Source: Polytolypa hystricis UAMH7299
Lineage: Eukaryota; Ascomycota; Eurotiomycetes; Onygenales
Assembly (NCBI GenBank): GCA_002573605.1
Contig: PDNA01000049.1
Coordinates: 9,400 to 73,399, forward strand
Length of the DNA: 64,000 nt
Direction: 5' to 3'
The translations under genes were made by a program, and so were the position numbers. Position 1 is the first letter of the stretch; each line of letters opens with the position of its first letter. Below the pieces are notes generated by a model, which worked only from the letters and a program-made list of their open reading frames with translations, had not been told where the DNA came from and did no database searches. Positions 58,891 through 64,000 of the stretch are shown piece after piece.

Positions 58891-61222
58891 TCACGTCTGA
58901 ATAGCCACAGTCTTTCGATGATTAGACTCGTCGGCATGGAAGCCGAACACCAGCCTATACAGGTCCCTTAGCCACGCGTACTGCCCATCATGCTGCACCA
59001 TAGCCTCCACGGCACGCGCAACGTCCATCGCTAACGCGCGCGCTGGCGGCGCCGCGATGCGGAACGCAGGATCGAAAACGACCAGTTTCTTGTAATTATC
59101 CAACAGGCTGCGTTGCCACTGCAGTGAGCCGAACGAGTCTGAGGGAAGCGATTTTGCAAACGAGGAGAGATTGGGCGAGGCGCCGCGCTGGAAGCCACTG
59201 TTCATCGCGGCGCGGACGATCAGCAGCTTTAGGCAGGTGAGATTGGGGTCTTCGGAGGGTGTGCGCACGGTATGCGTGGATGAGGATGTTTGTTCTGAGG
59301 AACGCGAGTAGCCGGATAGGGTTGAGGAGTTAGATGACCATTGCTGTGTCTGGGAGTGGCCGAGGACAACGATGTTTGGAACGGGGACTTCGTCTGGGGA
59401 GACGGTGGCGGTGTCTTCAAAGATTGTGGTGGGAGTCTCCGGGTTCATTTGATGAGCGGCGATTTCATCCCGAGGTGGGTATTCGGCAGAGCGTTGGGCC
59501 TGGTAGAACGCCTGCGTGAAGGTGGTTTGGCTCGCGCGAGGGGTCCTGCGGTCAGGCCGGATTTGGGTCCAGCCCTCGCGAAAGAGGTCACAGAGTTCCC
59601 AGCACGCCTGCACAGCGGATCCGAGAAGTTCTTCATCAGGCTTTTTGCCTTCTCGCTTACTTTGCCGCAGGCTAAATAACATCTCTACAAGAGACCAGCA
59701 TGCCCTCAACAGAGAGTCTGTTTCCTCGGCCAGGCGGTTCCGCTGCTTCATTAAACGGTGGCAGAGCGTGATATAGAAGTCCATGGTCCGCTCGCGGAAT
59801 GCTTCTGGAAGGTTTCGATCATGGGTGTTGTATAGATGATTATTAAGTTCAAAGCTCACGCGCAGCACCGAGTCTGCTACCTCGTCATCGCGCGATCTAA
59901 CATCAAAGAGCGCCTGGCAAAAATCGCGACAAAGATCTAACGTTGGTTGAACATTAGTTCTATAGTCGTTTTCTCGGTTGTAATAGAGATTCTGGCAGAG
60001 TTTCCAGCAGGATTTCCAAGCCTGCTCCTGCATATCTCCCCGCCCCGAGAAGTTGAATAGTCGCTCCCGGTGGATGTGGCTCAGGCTCGCTAGAGTGTTG
60101 CACAGAGTCCAGCATTCGTCAAGAGCGGTCTTTAGAGCCCTGAGTTCCTCCTCGGTCTCCTGAAAGTTGCCGATTGTCAGGTCTGCTGGCTCTGATTCAT
60201 CTTCGGTTTCTTCTACAATGACTTCAGCGTCAATTGTTTCGGGAATATCTAAATGAAACATGTCAGAATATGCCGAGAAAAAGGCGTAGTGGATAGTCAA
60301 CCTCCCCACCTTCCAGATTGCTTTTTCGAGGCTGTCGGTTCAGGTTTTCAACCTCCTGCCTTGTCTGCGCACGAGGAGTCCCTCGATCGGTCCAGTTTTG
60401 TGCTGGCGCAACCTGCGTCGTTATAGGAGGCGGTGAAACAGGACTTGTGTTATTTGTCTAATTGCCAACTGTTAGGAAATCATTCAGTAGCGGAAACCTG
60501 AGGAAATGATCGCACCCTGTCAGCATTTTGGGTGGTTGGTGGCGCTGGCATCGTAACAGTAACATCTGATCGTTGTGATGATGAGCTAGTTGACTCTGTT
60601 GTCGATTGGGGCGAATCATCCGGTCTCTGTCTATAGTTAGACTCATGGTGCTAGAGACTTTAAATACATTTTGGCAGCAAGCTTACAAAATGTGGAAAGC
60701 CCGTAGGCGCATGTATGACTGACTGAGGCGTCTGATCATCGCCCTTATTCAGATTCGCGCCTGAAGTTCGGATCTGGATCGCAGCTAATCAGCACGATAC
60801 GCCCAGTAACAGAGAATAAATACTGGGGAACACGTACGCTGAGAGAGCTCGCCGTCCTAACAATCGGTGTGATGGAAGAGCCATCAATTTCTCCATTTGG
60901 GCTCATATCATTATTGTCCGAACCGCTGCTGGAGCCATTTGACAGCTGCGGGCTCGAGGAAGGTTTCGGTACATCATTCGGTATAGCTTTGGTGGGGCCG
61001 ACGGTTGATGGGGAAGTCCCCGCAAACATGTCAAGCGGCCTATACAAGCCTCAGATAAGCATTCACGGGAATTTATAGCTTGGGGAAGAGCAATCCAACT
61101 CACATCGGAGGAGTTGTACTAGATCTGTGGGGAATAGGCGACATGGGGGAAACTGGGTACGGCGAGAAGGAAGAAAGCGATGCCCTCGAAGAGACCGACA
61201 CTGGGGATTTAACTGCTATCAT
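58891..61222 (-). CDS. DUF7624-like fungal protein (at least 674 aa)
   Basis: Six exons: 61222-61104, 61039-60838, 60773-60687, 60626-60516, 60457-60310, 60248-58891; introns of 58-64 bp, all phases consistent. The N-terminal 220 residues are disordered and rich in Ser, Thr and Pro. The rest is helical, with repeated Trp/Cys motifs (LDECWTLCNTLASLS, SCWKLCQNLYYNR, SFELNNHLYNTHDRNLPEAF, VQACWELCDLFREGWTQIRP) that I associate with the DUF7624 family of Eurotiales. Function unknown; no catalytic motif or membrane segment. I started at the first ATG found, but the frame stays open upstream to about 61300, so an additional 5' exon is possible. Confidence 0.8.
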
Positions 61223-63483
61223 CTCGTCGAGAGACGGATGTCCCGTGGGCGCGTTTGACGACACTGCCTCGTATCGCTCGTGCTTTCGAGCGGTGTAAAT
61301 TAGATATTATTATTTAAAATAGTCCAGAAAATTCGACCGCGCCGCTGTCCCGCTATATTCGCTGCTTCCAGAGCCCTATGGGAGCAACATGAATCAAACG
61401 TTAGAGGTTGAGGTTCGGTAGATGGCTGATGTATTGCGGCGCATACAGTTGGATTGGGGAGGTTGAAGCTCACGACAAGATATATAGATAGCAGCACGAC
61501 ACCACAGCAGCACCGCAGCAGAGGTGGGAAGCGCGGTGGAGAGCAAGAGGCTGACTCTGACGCCAAAGATGATCCGACAAGGCTGTCTTATTATTAGCTG
61601 CGCCGTTTCGAACAACCGCACTCTTGCCAGCGATGTGGGTGGGTGTATGTACTCCGTGGATATGTATGAAACCCGTCTAGAAGCAGGTACATGCAGTATC
61701 CAGCAGTATCCAGCAGTATCCAGCAGTCCAGGCGACTCCCACTTGTCCGAAAAGGCTCACACACCAAGAGCACAAAGAGCGTTGGCTAGGCTGCCCGCGA
61801 CTGGCCGCAAAATTGAGGACTGCCCACTGAATATGAATGATCGCGTCGGAGGGGGCCAGTTATGTAGACACACACAGCACACACATCGACAAGGACAATA
61901 ACAATAGTAAAACGATTACCAACATCAACGCTTTTTCTGCTGCTTCTTTGTGTTTCTTGCCTCGTGGAATCGCGATCGTCAGCATCCAAGGGCCCAGGAA
62001 GACGCGATGCATGGGGAGACGAGGTGGTGCCAATGGGTGCTTGGGATGGCGGGCTGCAGCTGTTGGGAGCTGACAGGGATTTAGGCGCCGAGCAGACGTT
62101 GTATTACCATTGGATGGCCGCGGCGGACAGGCTGAACGCAGGCTGCATTAGCAGGCGGCAAGGATTGTTTCACTCTCGCATTGATTGGCCTGCTAGACAA
62201 TGGCTTCGATGTTTAGCATTGTTCGCTCCATCAAGATTCCGACTGGGTTGTGCTCCCCGGCGCTGCCCTCCATCTGCACCTGTCCTTTCACGAATCCGAC
62301 GCACTAAGTCACTCCATCCTGCGATGTATCCTGGTTTTCCCCTCTCTTGACTAGTTATATACTTACGCTGCAGGAGTTACCCAAGGACGCGGGACAGGGA
62401 TCCCGTCTGAGAGATTCCTTACGGGTCCCAGGCCGTTGGTTCACCTGTTGGCTTGAAACGAGGATGGTTGCTCATAGGCTCAGCCCTTCCCGGCTATCGT
62501 CCTTAAGTTTGAACTTGCCCCCATTCCTATGGCAGACTTAGCCATCTCTCGCGCCCATCCCTCTGAGTTCTGACAAACTAAAGCACTAGTCAGATGGAGA
62601 CTGGAGACTGGAGTTCGCTTCCCAAGCCCTGCGGCGCTCGTGCGTTCGAACCTCTGTGCGCACATTCTACAGACCCCATACGGATATATTGTAGCTGGTT
62701 AGTTTTGGGGGCCTGAGTTGGGCGAACTGCTCCCTGAGCATGGCCCATGGAGGAGGGCAGCTTTTGTACGGAGTAGAGACTGGTCCCTTGCCCTAGCTGC
62801 TGCTGCTGCTGCGGGCTTATTTTCTAGATGAGGAAACTGTAACACTGGACGAATAAAAAGGATCAGAGGTCATCTGCATTCCAAATTTTCTTTGTATATG
62901 TACATTTATGCATGTCGTATGCGAGCAATAACTTGATAATACCAAACTGGACGGGACCAGGACGGTTGGCTTGATTCAGTTGCTTTTTGGCCCGAATATC
63001 TGGCGACCCCAACGCCACACTCTTTCTTCTTCCCCAGACCTGCGTCGCGGCCGCTCATCTCACCGGCGCCCTAACCAACTTTTGACTCCCACCGCCACCA
63101 CCCAAACCCATCAGCTCCTGCATCGCCCAAGTTATTCATCGATCCTCCCCGCTCTTCTATATACACACACAGAATATGACAGGTAATTGTGGAGGGCGAG
63201 AGAACAGCGGTTCAATATGTACAAGATATCCCACCACTCTGGCTTTTGGGCGCAAGTCCTTCTCGCAGATTTGGTTCGGTAAACTGTGCGCCTGCATAGG
63301 GGGGTTGGACTGCGCGATCAATATAAAACCTGCAAGGACAATACACTCAAATTTGTCCACAATAAATAGTGGCGGCCAAAAAGGAACTTCCGACGACATT
63401 CGCAGTTGGGGCCTTTTTCTTTCTTTGCTCGGGGAGGGAATCACACGATATCGTCGGGAACAATCTGTGACACCTTAACGTGC
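61223..63483. other. Intergenic, nothing firmly recognised
   Basis: About 2.2 kb. It holds (cagtatccag)x3 at 61694-61723, a (CTG)n run near 62800, and CT-rich leader-like sequence before an ATG at 63176 that opens a 100-codon frame ending 6 bp before the RPB10 stop; not accepted as a gene. No tRNA found. Confidence 0.45.
61694..61723 (+). repeat. 10-bp tandem repeat, three copies
   Basis: cagtatccag three times followed by a partial cagtccag. In non-coding sequence upstream of the DUF7624-like gene. Confidence 0.8.
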
Positions 63484-63918
63484 CTACATTTGGGCCTTTG
63501 CGCGGTCGCGCTCCGCAGGGTTGTACCTACCCAACCAAGCTCGGTTAGTGACAAAAAGGAACAAAGCTTCTGGAAGTTTCAGGGCTGCCGTTATGTGAAC
63601 ATACCGTAGGAGCTTCTCAATCAAGTCCACATGTGTCATGATCATTCTGCGACAGCAGTAACGCTTGCAGCCAAGCTGGTCCATGGCATCTCTAGATGAA
63701 TCAAAGATCCCGTTGTTAATACACAATGAGCAGATTCGTGGCATTCTTGCTGTCCAATCTTACCCGTCAGGAATGCCTTCATCCAACAGGCTTAAATACC
63801 GCTCCCAGAGGTCTCCAACAACCTATGTACACTGTTAGCATTTCAGACAAAATTGGACGCGAGCGTTGGGAGACAAGCTCACCTTTCCACAGGAGAAGCA
63901 GCGAACGGGGATAATCAT
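63484..63918 (-). CDS. rpb10: RNA polymerase I/II/III subunit RPB10 (ABC10-beta)
   Basis: Four exons: 63918-63883, 63822-63764, 63691-63605, 63526-63484; introns of 60, 72 and 78 bp, each restoring the conserved protein. 74 aa: N-terminal MIIPVRCFSCGK, then VVGDLWERY, LDQLGCKRYCCRR-type motif (here MDQLGCKRYCCRR), MIMTHVDLIEKLLRYNP and a short basic tail. The four zinc-binding Cys (C7, C10 and the CC pair of KRYCCRR) are present. It is the small zinc subunit shared by all three nuclear RNA polymerases and essential in yeast. Housekeeping gene that anchors this end as core genome. Confidence 0.97.
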
Positions 63919-64000
63919 CTTGGACGCGTAAATGAACAACAGAGCGAACTGCAACGAGGCTTCTAGTGAGCTGTAAGATAGATACGTGAGGCTGTATGCT

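Noticed and set aside
62600..62700. gttcgaac resembling a tRNA box B
   Set aside because: No matching box A, acceptor stem or cloverleaf could be drawn.
63176..63478. 100-codon plus-strand frame with ATG after a CT-rich leader
   Set aside because: Attractive leader, but the protein shows no family features and the frame ends 6 bp from the RPB10 stop, in what should be RPB10 3' UTR.

Overview
The window reads as nuclear DNA of a filamentous ascomycete, most likely from the Eurotiales (Aspergillus/Penicillium type). Genes have short introns (about 45-115 bp) with GT..AG ends and CTAAC/CTGAC-like branch sites. The protein families are typical of that group: fungal AAA ATPase, Myb plus RTC4 protein, DUF7624-like protein, fungal Myb/SANT, AIM9-like kinase. 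A 24-kb AT-rich block of repeat-induced-point-mutation (RIP) type sits in the middle. Exon borders below were worked out by hand from splice signals, phase and protein continuity.

Left part (1-29205). This is gene-bearing but accessory in character. It holds an F-box/ankyrin protein, a RING finger protein, a Copia relic, a small orphan ORF, an AIM9-like mitochondrial kinase-fold protein, a second orphan, a decayed gene with a nuclease-like motif, an APH fragment, an array of degenerate short palindromes, a three-exon gene with two tandem MADS/SRF-like repeats, a Myb/SANT protein, an eight-exon AAA ATPase, a coiled-coil orphan with a problematic TAG, a five-exon membrane protein, and a 788-aa protein joining a Myb-like domain to an RTC4 domain.

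Middle (29206-about 53125). This is a sharply bounded AT-rich graveyard of retroelements, with almost every Trp and Gln codon turned into a stop. The LTR ends and target-site duplications (TSDs) let the history be read. A minus-strand Ty3/Gypsy element (here H) was hit by a second copy in the opposite orientation (X, TSD CTTAG). X was then hit by a third copy (E1, TSD GTATA). A 3.5-kb inversion (43927-47441) with two reciprocal junctions later scrambled H and X. A solo LTR (TSD TTAAA), a piece of a different Gypsy integrase, a GC-normal 260-bp island ending in (AAT)n, and a LINE 3' end with RNase H and its own (AAT)n tail fill the right side.

Right part (53126-64000). This looks like core genome: an MFS sugar transporter, a 3.5-kb intergenic stretch with a 200-bp near-perfect hairpin (MITE or hairpin-RNA candidate), a six-exon DUF7624-like protein, and the RNA polymerase subunit RPB10, which is complete in four exons. 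I see no gene cluster or shared pathway. The genes appear to be independent units, and the noteworthy biology is the transposon archaeology and several unusual small genes and repeats.
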